64,000 nucleotides of DNA from Eukaryota sp. TZLM1-RC. Its lineage: Eukaryota > Metamonada: BaSk clade. This document shows, piece by piece, positions 1 through 9,429 of the stretch (position 1 is its first letter; every line of letters starts with the position of its first letter). The DNA lies in the NCBI GenBank assembly GCA_040285825.1, contig JAUPSS010000001.1:2542001-2606000 (forward strand), read 5' to 3'. A program made the translations under genes and the position numbers. The notes beneath the pieces are model-generated. The model was given only the letters and a program-made list of their open reading frames with translations, did no database searches and had not been told where the DNA came from.

Positions 1-432
1 ATGACCAATGAGAATAACAAAGACTCCATAGCTCTTCAGTCGTTGTACCAAGTAGAAAAAGTCTGAATCTCCGCTGACTAAGACCACTGTGGTCGATATC
101 AGATTTTGGTCTTTTTGGAGTAAATGTATGTTATGCATTACGTCTACCGCAATGGCAATATCTGTTGAATTTTTAAAGCTGGAAGATGGAGATAGTTGGT
201 GAATTTGCACCCCTTTGTTGTGACAAGCTCTAATCCATCTGGTTTGACTGTCCTTGCGTTTATTATTGTGGATATGAGTGTTGATTTTGTCAGGTTTTCT
301 GTTGCTAAAGTTTCTAAAGCAAGATAGATATACTGTGATCTGAGCCATGATGCCAAACTTGGATTTTAAAGTAGAAAGAAGTTCTTCAGCTTGATGTGAG
401 TCGAAGTTATCAGCATCAATGTAGATGAACAT
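1..432 (-). CDS. NYN/PIN-like (LabA/MARF1-type) nuclease-domain protein, partial, cut by the window edge
   Basis: Reading the minus strand from the ATG at 432, the frame stays open for 144 codons to base 1, so the 3' end lies outside the window. The protein starts MFIYIDADNF, the first acidic motif of NYN domains. It continues with a hydrophobic strand (AQITVYLSC), a segment KGVQIHQL, then STDIAIAVDVM with the second conserved Asp, and ends with VVLVSGDSDFFYLV, the SGDSDF motif that carries further metal-binding Asp residues. NYN domains are PIN-like metal-dependent RNases, so cleavage of RNA is the expected role. The specific substrate and any C-terminal RNA-binding domain cannot be seen. 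The start fits the family well because the first Asp motif normally sits within the first ten residues. An overlapping 70-codon frame on the same strand is a shadow. Confidence 0.8.
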   Translation of the reverse strand, partial: MFIYIDADNFDSHQAEELLSTLKSKFGIMAQITVYLSCFRNFSNRKPDKINTHIHNNKRKDSQTRWIRACHNKGVQIHQLSPSSSFKNSTDIAIAVDVMHNIHLLQKDQNLISTTVVLVSGDSDFFYLVQRLKSYGVFVILIGH

Positions 433-499
433 TGAAATCAGAAACAGTATAATTAGCAAGAGCAGTTGCGCAAGAAGATATATTCAAGGTTCCGTTGCG

Positions 500-2228
500 T
501 TTATGACCTAGTTTTTGAAGTGAGGGAAAAGTGAAAACCACCAAATCCAAGGGTTGGCAAGTGTAATATTTCATAGATGAGCTCTTAATTTTCAAAACAT
601 CACAGACACCCGGCTGTGTCACATCTATTCACTCGGTCATTTGCTCTTAACTCACTACTGACCCCTTTTGCAGTGCAACAAATTCGGGCTGACCTTCCTT
701 TGGTCACCGAGATTTGTCATGAAGCTTCTTTATTGCTTCTTTTCTTTTGAATTTTCCGTTGGCATTTAGAGCTTTAGTAGAACAAGATGTATGGTATCTT
801 TTTATGACCGTCATCACCACTGTTTTTTCCCAAACCTATCCACCTCCAAGAAGACAACGCCAATTACAACTTATCTTTTACTTTTTTAGTGGATTTTTCC
901 CTAAATCCCCACAAGACAGGTTCCTTATTTCGACAGAGGAAAATTCTCTGATTCCCTATAGAAATTCATTCATTATTTTCCTCAATGATTGGCTGCAGGC
1001 ACAGAGATGCAATTTTATCAATAAAGAAGGACTTTCTTCTTGCCTTGCTTGTCGGGCTCATCAATTTGCATTGAATATTAAGACAAGTTTTTCCAAAATT
1101 GGTCAATCCTGGACAGAGAACTTCGTTCCTGCTCATTGTAGAGCTCTGGATAAAACGAATGTCTTTGCCAATTATCTTCTCTCTCTTATACCAGCTAAAC
1201 CCTTAGCACCTCTAGAAGCTGGTGAACCAACAAAAGGTGAGCAACTCGAAGAAGTAGTTATTCATTCTAATCTTGAGCCATACATCAATTTTCATCTTAA
1301 TAATCCTGGAAAAAGATTCTTTTTATTAAATGCATGTAATTTTATCTTGAATCTCTTTCACAAATTTCCTACCAATGCATCTTTACTATTTTACAATGGC
1401 GAAATCACCTTTTCATCAAAGGAAATCGGTGAGTTTTTTCGCTTTGATCTGAAAATTTCGCAATACTTTCTCACTTCCTTCTCTCATTTACATTGTAGGA
1501 ACAAATTTAGAAAAATATCATTGGCTTCTCACAAAAGTTCTCAATTTTTTAAAATACCCTCACAAATTTTGTAAAGCTTGAAGAAATTCCCATTTGTTGA
1601 AGAAACATATTCAAAAACAAAGCTTATCAAAAATTTAATACAAATAAATCAGGTTTAAAAAATAGATTTAAAAAACTATATTCAAAACTAACAATAATGT
1701 GCTGCTTTTGAATTTCGAAGGTTAAAATAATGATTCAGAAAACACAGATGAGTGGACGAACCACTGAAAAAGAAAAGAAGATCAAAAAAAGAAATAAAAG
1801 TTGACCCTGATGCCAACAAAACCAGAGAAGTAGAGTTGAAGGGTACTAAAAAATTTCCTGTCGAAGACGCAAAGAACTACTCGAAATAATTGATAAAAAT
1901 CCCCTCATTGGCGTTGCTCTGGGCCAATCTAGATTATGTGGTTATTTCTTAAGTGATAACCAATGTGGAGTTATCCGTTGTCCAACTGGCAGGAGGTACA
2001 TGACAAAACATTCACCCAGTAAACACTTGCTCAACCAATATTCCGTTCAAAGTTTCGACCAATTTTTGACCCATTGGAATTTGGTCAGAAGGAAAATGTA
2101 CTTGGAAAACAATTGGCAGAAAGGAAATAATTAAATTTGATAACCGCAGACCAAAAGAGAGACGGTTCCGAGAGAGTTTCAACAAATTTCAAAGGCTGGC
2201 TGGACATCCTAAAAACTCTACCTTGCTG
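500..2228 (+). pseudogene. Fanzor-like (eukaryotic TnpB) copy A, decayed and truncated
   Basis: This is a diverged copy of the Fanzor-like gene at 22520-24640, matching it from the upstream leader (about 500) through most of the coding region. A 275-codon open stretch (747-1574) gives the helical N-terminal part (for example LVEQDVWYLFMTVITT and CRALDKTNVFAN, both present in copy B). The later part is broken by stops and frameshifts. Near 1900-1960 the RuvC-I strand reads GVALGQSRLCGYFL where copy B has GVDLGQSRLCGYFL, so the catalytic Asp is replaced by Ala (GCT at 1916-1918). The RuvC-III/zinc region is missing because the copy stops at about 2228, where LINE sequence begins. It is therefore a dead relic. 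Family assignment comes from copy B. Confidence 0.75.
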
Positions 2229-2990
2229 TGGGATCTTTTGCAAATCTTTTACAAAATATGTGTGATAGTACATCTTCTGCTTTAGTAACTACCATTCCTC
2301 AAGTTTATGGTACTCTCTTAACTGATTCTGCTTGCACTTTGATTACGAGACTTCGTTCCTTAATCTGGCCTGATAACTTGCCTGATAATTTAATTTGCAA
2401 ATGTTCTCGAAAAATTACAATTGCTCATTTGTTATATGTAAACATCTTATTATTTTAAAAGCAAAGGTCATGATGTTGTCAGAAACCAATTATATTGTAT
2501 GTGTAAGTCTAATAGAATTGAATTCTTTTGGGAACCTCTGTGGTCAAATCTGTTTGATGCTGAAGATGATTTTCATAAGAATAATAGAGGTGACGTCATA
2601 TTACTTGGATTAGATGGAACCTTCATTTTAGTAGATGTCATGTCTGTTGGTCCTTGTAATGTCTCAAATGAAAGGCTTGCTTATTCTGAAATTCATTATG
2701 CTCTTTCAAATATTGAAAATTTCAAAATTAAAATATACGGTGAACGTTTGTCCAAATTGTCCACCCAACAACAAGCAAAATACAATTTGTATCCATTTGT
2801 ATTTGCTCTATTTGGTTCACTTGCTCACACTTCTTTACGTTTTGTAGCAGATTTTGAAATGATTGTAAAACAAGGGATCACTAGGAATTTTAACAGTTTT
2901 TTTTGGCAAAATAGAATGGTGTTTTCTATTTTTAAGGGAATGTTGAACTTGTTTCTGATGCTTGGCTTTCTCTGGATCTCACTATGAGAA
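2229..2990 (+). mobile_element. LINE (non-LTR retrotransposon) 3' coding fragment
   Basis: The translated pieces match the C-terminal region of the LINE family that recurs in this window. They include a segment ending in a C-x-C pair followed by a His, then HDVVRNQLYCMCKSNRIEFF, and RGDVILLGLDGTFILVDV. A terminal PFVFALFGSLAHTSLRF ... FFWQNRMVFSIFK follows. The same order occurs at 11165-11780, 29184-29491/36392-36672 and elsewhere. The reading frame changes between 2458 and 2499, so the copy is dead. It begins exactly where Fanzor-like copy A ends. Confidence 0.75.
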
Positions 2991-3404
2991 AGTTGCATCT
3001 AGTTGTTTTGTTTTGGAAAATGTTGAAAAGAGGAAAAGTAAAAAGTGTGAGAATTTAAGTTATGTCTGATTTTATAAATTCTAAATATCAACGAAAGATA
3101 TTCTAACAACAAAATTTGCAAACTTCAATCATCAACTATGCCTGTTTTTTTGAGAAAACTGGTGATGAAGTTGATGTGATCAAAAGTTAAACCAATAATC
3201 AGTGTTGTCGAAAAGATTTTATCACTCCACCTCAACAGTTTTCATCACCTATCTGGTTCACGAATAGGGTGAAATGATTTAACCCTTTTTAATAAATTGG
3301 TACATTGAAAATTAACATTTATGTATAAATAATTGTTAGCAAATCTTCAAACCTCCAGTGTCAGGGACACCCATCTCATTGCTATAAACAACACACCTCC
3401 ATCA
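2991..3404. other. Intergenic, LINE tail and RPC2 upstream region
   Basis: I see no gene here. The first part is probably the decayed 3' end of the LINE fragment. The last 100 bases are AT-rich and include ATGTATAAATAA just upstream of the RPC2 coding region, which may be part of its promoter. No convincing element was recognised. Confidence 0.5.
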
Positions 3405-6400
3405 ATGAATGAAGACAGCATCAACATCTCATCACCTGTTCCTCGACCTTATGACAAATACAATATACTTCCATCTTTCTTACAAACAAAAGGCGTTGCT
3501 CGTCATCACATAGATTCCTTTGACTTCTTCGTCAACCACGACATCCATAAGATAGTATCTGCCAATTCTCGTGTTACATGCGACTCAGACCCCTATTGGT
3601 TTCTAGATCTTCTTCAAATTAGAATAGGTACTCCTTCTGTAGAGGAAAACATGCTTAGTCAGTCTATTACCCCTCAAAAATGTCGTCTTCGTGAACTCAC
3701 TTATTCAGCTCCATTGTATGTAGACGTTAGATACTGCTTGGGGAAGAAGATTGTATCCAAAAGTAATGTCTTCATTGGTAAAATCCCAGTCATGCTTCGT
3801 TCCTCTCTTTGCGTTCTTCGCAACAAAACCGAAGCTGAACTTGCTCAATTAGGAGAGTGTCCTCTAGATCCTGGTGGTTATTTCATTGTCAAGGGCACCG
3901 AAAAGGTTGTTCTGATTCAGGAACAATTGAGCAAGAACAGAATTATTATAGAGGAAGGAACCAAAAATGTTGATCTTCAAGCTACAATTACTTCTTCTAC
4001 TCATGAAAGAAAAACTCGTACCAATGTTGTTTTGGCAAAGTCTAGTGTCTATTTAAAACATAACTCATTAACAGAAGATATTCCATTGTTTATTGTGTTC
4101 AAAGCTATGGGGGTCGAGACTGATATGGAGATAGTGCAACTAGTTGCCGGTAAAGATCAATCACTGAGAGGTTTGTTGGCAAGTTCACTGCAGGAAACCG
4201 TTTCATTAGGCATTATTTCTTCTGATCAAGCCTTATTGTATATTGGGAGTAGAATCAAGCAAACCACAAGAGTAGGGGCTGCCAGAGAGAACAAAGTTGA
4301 AGAAGGAAGGGAAATATTACTAAATGTGGTATTTTCTCATATTCCAGTTGAGAATTTTAATTTACGGCCAAAATGTATGTTTCTGGCAATTACTACAAGA
4401 AGGCTCTTATTAGCTTCAAAAGATTCTTCTTATATAGATGACAAGGATTACTATGGTAACAAAAGAATTGAACTTGCGGGTGATCTGATATCGTTATTAT
4501 TTGAAGATTGTTTTAAAAAGTTTCTATTTGACTTGAAAAAGCAAGCTGATAATGCTTTCAGCAAAACCTCAAGGGCTGCAGAGTTTGACATTCTTGCACA
4601 TTTTAAGACAGATACCATAACATATGCGTTTACTCATACGATTGCTTCGGGTAATTGGGTGTTGAAAAGATTCAAAATGGACAGAGCAGGGGTCACTGCG
4701 GTAGTTTCAAGGCTTTCTTACATGGGAGCTTTAGGCCATATGACCAGAATCTCTTCACAGTTTGAGAAGTCAAGAAAAGTGTCTGGTCCAAGGGCTCTTC
4801 AACTTAGTCAATGGGGTGTAGTCTGTCCTACTGATACTCCTGAAGGAGAAAGCTGTGGATTGGTCAAAAACCTTGCGTTGTTATGCCACGTTACCAATGA
4901 CACTTCTGTCGAGTCTACAGTTGCTACGTGTTTCTCGTTGGGGGTGTCCGATGCTGATTTGGTTTCAGGAGAGGAAATTCATTCAAGTTATCTAGTTTTT
5001 ATTGATGGCCAAATAATTGGGATCCACGATGATCCTTTGTTTTTGGCTACTTCTCTGCGGAAGTTTAGGAGAAGGGGTTTGTTGAGTCCCTTTATGTCTG
5101 TCTATGTTCATTCGAAGCATAAAAGTGTGTACGTTGCCTGTGATGGAGGGAGGCTGTGTCGTCCCTTGTTGGTGGTGTCAAAAGGAAAGCTCTTAATGAC
5201 CAATCAAATGATTGATGATTTGGGTAGAGGTACAAAAACCTTTGATTCATTAATTCAAGAAGGTATTGTTGAATATATCGATGTAAATGAGCATAATGAT
5301 TGCTTCATAGCCCTCAATGAAGATGAATTAACAATTAATACCACCCACTGTGAAATTCATCCAATGACGATTCTTGGAGTCGTTGCTGGTCTGATTCCCT
5401 TTCCTGACCACAACCAATCTCCTCGAAACACTTATCAATGTGCAATGGGGAAGCAAGCAATTGGAGCAGTTGCTTATAACCAGTTTAATAGAGTTGATAC
5501 AGTGTTGTATTTGCTTGTGTATCCCCAGAAACCAATGGTTAGGACCAAACAAATTCGATTATTGGATTATGAAAAACTTCCAGCAGGGCAAAATGCCATG
5601 GTCGCTGTGATGTCTTACTCTGGCTACGATATTGAAGATGCACTTATTCTCAATAAGGCCTCTATAGATAGAGGTTATGGTAGATGTTTTGTTTACAAAA
5701 AGGAAGTGGTTTCCTTAAGAAAATACGCTAATGGTACAGCTGATTCCATTGTTGGACCCCCTCCTGATACATGTAAATCTGATGTAAAAACTAAGCGTTT
5801 TGCAGCTCTTGATCTAGATGGCATTGCTTCCCCTGGACAAACACTTTCCAATGGGGATGTTTATCTCAACAAAGTAATACCAACTTCAACTGACATTGTC
5901 TCCAGGGCTGAGAGTAATCAAGTGCAGGTAAAATCTGCTCCAATGAGTTTTAGAGGACCTGCTGACGTGATTGTTGACCGGTCAATATTATCAATCAACG
6001 ACCATGATGAGCTAGTGGTGAAGTTTTCATTTAGGGAGACCAGAATTCCAGAAATTGGTGACAAGTTTAGTTCTAGACATGGTCAAAAAGGAGTTACTGG
6101 TCTTATTGTGTCCCAAGACGATATGCCCTTTACTCAAGATGGAGTTTGTCCTGATATGATTATGAACCCCCACGGTTTCCCATCACGTATGACAGTCGGT
6201 AAAATGATTGAATTAATTGGTGGAAAAGCAGGAATTTGTGAAGGAAAGCATGCTGATGCAACTGTTTTTGATGGAGATTCAGTAGAAGACATTGGTGCCA
6301 CCCTTGTTAAGCACGGGTATTCGTTTTCAGGAAAAGACTTACTTACTTGTGGAATCACTGGGCAAACATTATCTGCTTATATCTTTTTTGGTCCCATTTA

Positions 6401-6779
6401 TTACCAAAAGTTGAAACACATGGTTCTTGACAAAATGCATGCTAGGGCGAGGGGACCTAAGGCAATGCTAACAAGGCAACCAACTGAGGGACGGAGTAGA
6501 GATGGAGGGTTGCGACTAGGGGAGATGGAACGAGATGTTCTTATAGCCTATGGAACCTCAATGCTAATGCAGGAAAGACTAATGATTTCCTCTGATGAGT
6601 TTGTTGCAAATGTATGTGGGCAGTGTGGTATTGTGGGTTATTCAGGTTGGTGTCAGCACTGCAGGACAGGCCAACATGTTACTGAAATGAAAATTCCATA
6701 TGCATCAAAACTTTTGTTACAAGAATTGCAAGCAATGAATATTGCTGCCAGGTTAGAAGTTACTCCAGTTACGAGGTAA
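3405..6779 (+). CDS. RPC2: DNA-directed RNA polymerase III second-largest subunit (RPC2)
   Basis: Second-largest catalytic subunit of RNA polymerase III, which makes tRNAs, 5S rRNA and other small RNAs in the nucleus. The 1124-residue protein from the ATG at 3405 has the expected length for RPC2. It starts MNEDSINISS; the open frame extends 24 codons upstream only through a TTG. Family landmarks in order: LLQIRIGTPSVEE near the N terminus, PGGYFIVKGTEKVVLIQEQ in the lobe region, and CPTDTPEGESCGLVKNLAL in the fork. The hybrid-binding region holds GDKFSSRHGQKGV (about residue 884) and MNPHGFPSRMTVGKM. The C-terminal clamp holds TEGRSRDGGLRLGEMERD, a zinc site CGQCGIVGYSGWCQHC, then PYASKLLLQELQAMNI. 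The pairing YSGWC with PYASKLLLQELQ is more like RPC2 than RPB2 or RPA2. No intron is seen in 3.4 kb. Confidence 0.97.
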   Translation: MNEDSINISSPVPRPYDKYNILPSFLQTKGVARHHIDSFDFFVNHDIHKIVSANSRVTCDSDPYWFLDLLQIRIGTPSVEENMLSQSITPQKCRLRELTYSAPLYVDVRYCLGKKIVSKSNVFIGKIPVMLRSSLCVLRNKTEAELAQLGECPLDPGGYFIVKGTEKVVLIQEQLSKNRIIIEEGTKNVDLQATITSSTHERKTRTNVVLAKSSVYLKHNSLTEDIPLFIVFKAMGVETDMEIVQLVAGKDQSLRGLLASSLQETVSLGIISSDQALLYIGSRIKQTTRVGAARENKVEEGREILLNVVFSHIPVENFNLRPKCMFLAITTRRLLLASKDSSYIDDKDYYGNKRIELAGDLISLLFEDCFKKFLFDLKKQADNAFSKTSRAAEFDILAHFKTDTITYAFTHTIASGNWVLKRFKMDRAGVTAVVSRLSYMGALGHMTRISSQFEKSRKVSGPRALQLSQWGVVCPTDTPEGESCGLVKNLALLCHVTNDTSVESTVATCFSLGVSDADLVSGEEIHSSYLVFIDGQIIGIHDDPLFLATSLRKFRRRGLLSPFMSVYVHSKHKSVYVACDGGRLCRPLLVVSKGKLLMTNQMIDDLGRGTKTFDSLIQEGIVEYIDVNEHNDCFIALNEDELTINTTHCEIHPMTILGVVAGLIPFPDHNQSPRNTYQCAMGKQAIGAVAYNQFNRVDTVLYLLVYPQKPMVRTKQIRLLDYEKLPAGQNAMVAVMSYSGYDIEDALILNKASIDRGYGRCFVYKKEVVSLRKYANGTADSIVGPPPDTCKSDVKTKRFAALDLDGIASPGQTLSNGDVYLNKVIPTSTDIVSRAESNQVQVKSAPMSFRGPADVIVDRSILSINDHDELVVKFSFRETRIPEIGDKFSSRHGQKGVTGLIVSQDDMPFTQDGVCPDMIMNPHGFPSRMTVGKMIELIGGKAGICEGKHADATVFDGDSVEDIGATLVKHGYSFSGKDLLTCGITGQTLSAYIFFGPIYYQKLKHMVLDKMHARARGPKAMLTRQPTEGRSRDGGLRLGEMERDVLIAYGTSMLMQERLMISSDEFVANVCGQCGIVGYSGWCQHCRTGQHVTEMKIPYASKLLLQELQAMNIAARLEVTPVTR

Positions 6780-6872
6780 GTGTTGTATTAAAAAACATTA
6801 TTTTAGTTTTAATTTGAATTAATTTATTGAGAAAATGATAAATTCTAGTTTTAATTTAATCTTTGAACTGAC

Positions 6873-7578
6873 CTAAATCCAAATAATTATCAGAGAGACA
6901 AAAGTAAATAGTGAGACAACTAAATAATACAGTTTTGATAAATGAATCTTGATTGTTGGCTGTCTTCCATAAAATTCATTTTGAATTCGAGTTATGGTGA
7001 ATTCGTTTGAATATTGTTTTGCAACTGCACACTCTTGATTGTGTGCTTCAAGCTGTTTGATTTTGTCATGAGCAGAGTTGAGTTTTTTGCTTTCATTGAA
7101 GAGTTGTTCTTCATACTGTGTGGTAAGTCTGTTTCTCTCAGCAACAATGTCATCTAGTTGCTTTTGGAGACGTTGTTCACGGACACGGGATGCCTGTATG
7201 GTTGTGTGAGACGTTGCTGTCGTAAGAATAAGAGTGGTGCATGACACATACTTATTATGGCTTGCTGTTCCTTCAACTTGTTACGTAACTGTTGAGTTTC
7301 TTCTTTTAACTGTACTTCAAGAGCTACGATTTCTTTCCTAAAATGGTTGTTGTCTATAGAGGATGTGACCTTTTGTGGTTCATCTTCCAGTCTTTGTTTC
7401 AGGTGTCGATTCTCTTCTTCGAGAGCTGAGTTGAGAATTCAAATGCAAAAGTACCTCTGACGAGCTCGGCTGCCTTTTCGAGTTGGAACCTGTTGACCAA
7501 GATTTTTTCATTGTTGTCCACAGATTCTTCTTGTGAAATACAGTTATTGACAAGAGGAGAAGAAGTCAAAGATGTCAT
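6873..7578 (-). CDS. Coiled-coil protein with a C-terminal membrane anchor, three exons
   Basis: Proposed exons on the minus strand: 7578-7455, 7425-7252 and 7216-6873, joined across GT...AG introns of 29 nt (7426-7454) and 35 nt (7217-7251). The joined frame is 213 residues plus stop with no interruption. The protein begins MTSLTSSPLV, then is a nearly continuous charged coiled coil (ALEEENRHLKQRLEDE, EIVALEVQLKEETQQLR, REQRLQKQLDDIVAERNRL). It ends with a hydrophobic stretch (LYYLVVSLFTFVSLIIIWI) at the C terminus, so it is probably a tail-anchored protein facing the cytosol. Golgins and tethering factors have this layout, but I do not recognise the specific family. The intron calls rest on boundaries, length and frame restoration, not on homology. 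Confidence 0.65.
7217..7251 (-). other. Spliceosomal intron, 35 nt
   Basis: Second intron of the coiled-coil gene. It starts GTATGTGT and ends TTACGACAG. Removing it joins the codon A|CA in frame and continues the coiled coil. Confidence 0.6.
7426..7454 (-). other. Spliceosomal intron, 29 nt
   Basis: First intron of the coiled-coil gene. It starts GTACTTTTGC and ends CAACTCAG. Removing it joins LVR to ALEEENRH in frame. Confidence 0.6.
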
Positions 7579-7804
7579 GTAACGCCAGACTTCAATATAG
7601 TATTAAAGGCCTAAATGAAGGAACTACTGGATGCAGGTAAAAATAAGTTGAAATTCAATTTTTTTATCTTACTCTCATAAGTAATCCAAGAATCTGGTAT
7701 TGTTTTAACTTGATCCCTGATACTAGCCAACTGGCCTAAAATGTAATAAATTGAAATAGTAAAAAATTGAGACTTAAAATTTGGTAAGGATAAAACAAAA
7801 AAAG

Positions 7805-8593
7805 CTATTCATCAAGTCCATCAGCACTGGAAACATCAACAGCAGCCAGTTCAACTACCTCAACTGATCCCCGCCCTTTACTGAGCTGGGAAACCAGGTC
7901 TTGTAATTGATGCAAGTCACCAGGAGGAAGAGACATTGTCAGGGAAACAGTAAAACCAAAAACTTGGTTCTCAACAGTCCAAGTATCAAAAACTTTACTT
8001 TTAAGCTGTTTAGCAGCTGATTCTGGGATAGAAACCAGTACTCTCATTTTCGCTCTAGACACTGGAATATTGTTCTGTTGAAATAACCTAAATACTTCAA
8101 GGGCCTGCTTCTTTGCTGATTGAGATGGATTAACTGAGAAATGAACATCCTTCATAAGTTGTTCTATGGTTCCAATACTAACTGGAAGCTTTGTTTCGTC
8201 AGAAACACTCCTGCGAGCGACCAAGGCAGCAATTTGATTCAATAGGTTTGAATGATGAATTTGACGCTCTCTTTCTGATACTTGCAACTCTCCCTTTTCT
8301 AAAATCTAAAATGAGTGCAGAAGAACAAAGCAAACCTTTCTGCAAATTGTAAGTTTGTCAGTAGTGCTGAAAGCTTTTTGTAGATCCTTCTCAGAAGCTA
8401 GGATTCCCTTTGAAACATTCAAGAAGACAGAATCAGTTTGGAGCACTTCATCAATATCTGATTCAACACCATTGCGCCAACTTTGCACCTTGTTGCGGTA
8501 ACATGCTATTTCAAAGCGCTTCCCTGATTTTTTTAGCCGCACGACTGCAACATTGGTTAGTTTGATTTGGTTTGATGGTGTAAAGATAGACAT
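7805..8593 (-). CDS. SBDS: SBDS ribosome maturation protein, two exons
   Basis: Ribosome maturation factor that, with the GTPase EFL1, releases eIF6 from late pre-60S subunits in the cytoplasm. Exon 1 is 8593-8336 and exon 2 is 8305-7805, giving 252 residues, close to the roughly 250 usual for the family. The N-terminal FYSH domain is very well conserved: [40 protein letters not shown], then [16 protein letters not shown]. The exon junction joins LTICRK to [15 protein letters not shown], matching the family's EIC..IL.KGE.QVS.KER. The middle and C-terminal domains follow ([25 protein letters not shown]). The C-terminal frame begins at a TTG only because the upstream exon is separate. Transcription is divergent from the candidate gene at 9021. 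Confidence 0.95.
8306..8335 (-). other. Spliceosomal intron, 30 nt, in SBDS
   Basis: On the minus strand it starts GTTTGCTTTG and ends CACTCATTTTAG. Removal restores the SBDS frame at a position where the family sequence is continuous, making this the best-supported intron in the window. Confidence 0.9.
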
Positions 8594-9020
8594 AAGCTAC
8601 TTATCCAGAAAGGGTTGTTTAGAAGCAATAAAAACTAAGGTGTTGAGTGCCAAAGATTTCTTAATTACTTTATTACTTTAACTGCAGTGGGCAGTGTATT
8701 TCTCAATCAAAATCGATTTCATACTACTGGATTTCCATTTTAATTAAGCCTTGTATTGAACGACCATAGGCTCCTTTGATCAGCATTACGAGGAGCAGAG
8801 TTATCCACAGTACCATACATTGAGACAAACAAAAATGATTGAGATCAAAATTATCACTATCAAATATCAATAATATACACCATCAAATTGATTATTTTTC
8901 CGTGGCTGTTGGTGAATGAACATTACTTTAAGAATGTGATGAGACTTTTTACGTCAAGTGACTGTGCTATCTGATTTTTTTAAATCTATGGAGACAAGAA
9001 CATAATAAATTATTCAATAT
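8594..9020. other. Divergent intergenic region upstream of SBDS
   Basis: No open frame of interest was found. It is AT-rich and probably holds the SBDS promoter and possibly that of the candidate gene at 9021. No named motif was recognised. Confidence 0.5.
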
Positions 9021-9429
9021 ATGGCGAAAAAGACAATTACCTTTCTGGTTCCCATTACTAGTCCTAGATTCCGAAGAACTAGATCAGATTTCTTCAAGCC
9101 GATCGATCGGATCTGTCGTTCATTTACCCTTGCCAAAAACGGTACAAGCTTGTTTGAAAGCACAAAATCAGGTAATGTCACAAGAAATCAAAGAATAGAG
9201 GGTTAGATTTTTCATAATGAAAATGCCATCCATTTTTTCCAATGCTCTGCCTCCCGATTCGATACCTTCTTTTATGGTTTTTTATCATTTCCCACTTTTC
9301 GTTTAGGAGCTCTCTACACTCCCTACCCACCACCCCCACTACATTATCCACCTCACCCTGTTTCTCAATTGTCTCCTCTACCAACCAACCCCTACCCACC
9401 ACCACACTGTGACTTGCTCATTGAGTGAT
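9021..9429 (+). CDS. Possible small spliced gene, structure unresolved
   Basis: A frame starting MAKKTITFLVPITSPRFRR runs from 9021 to a TAG at 9206. It contains a 30-nt GT...AG segment (9142-9171) of the same size as the supported introns, but removing it keeps the same downstream stop. Downstream, about 9207-9429 reads HNENAIHFFQCSASRFDTFF, then a 30-nt GT...AG segment beginning GTTTTTTATC and ending TCGTTTAG, then a Pro-rich tail (ALYTPYPPPPLHYPPHP) ending in TGA. I cannot join the two halves without a stop, so the model is incomplete or the gene is decayed. Product not recognised. Confidence 0.25.

Noticed and set aside
144-356. A 70-codon minus-strand open frame
   Set aside because: It is the +1 shadow of the NYN-domain frame, which carries DADN and SGDSDF motifs and runs off the window edge.
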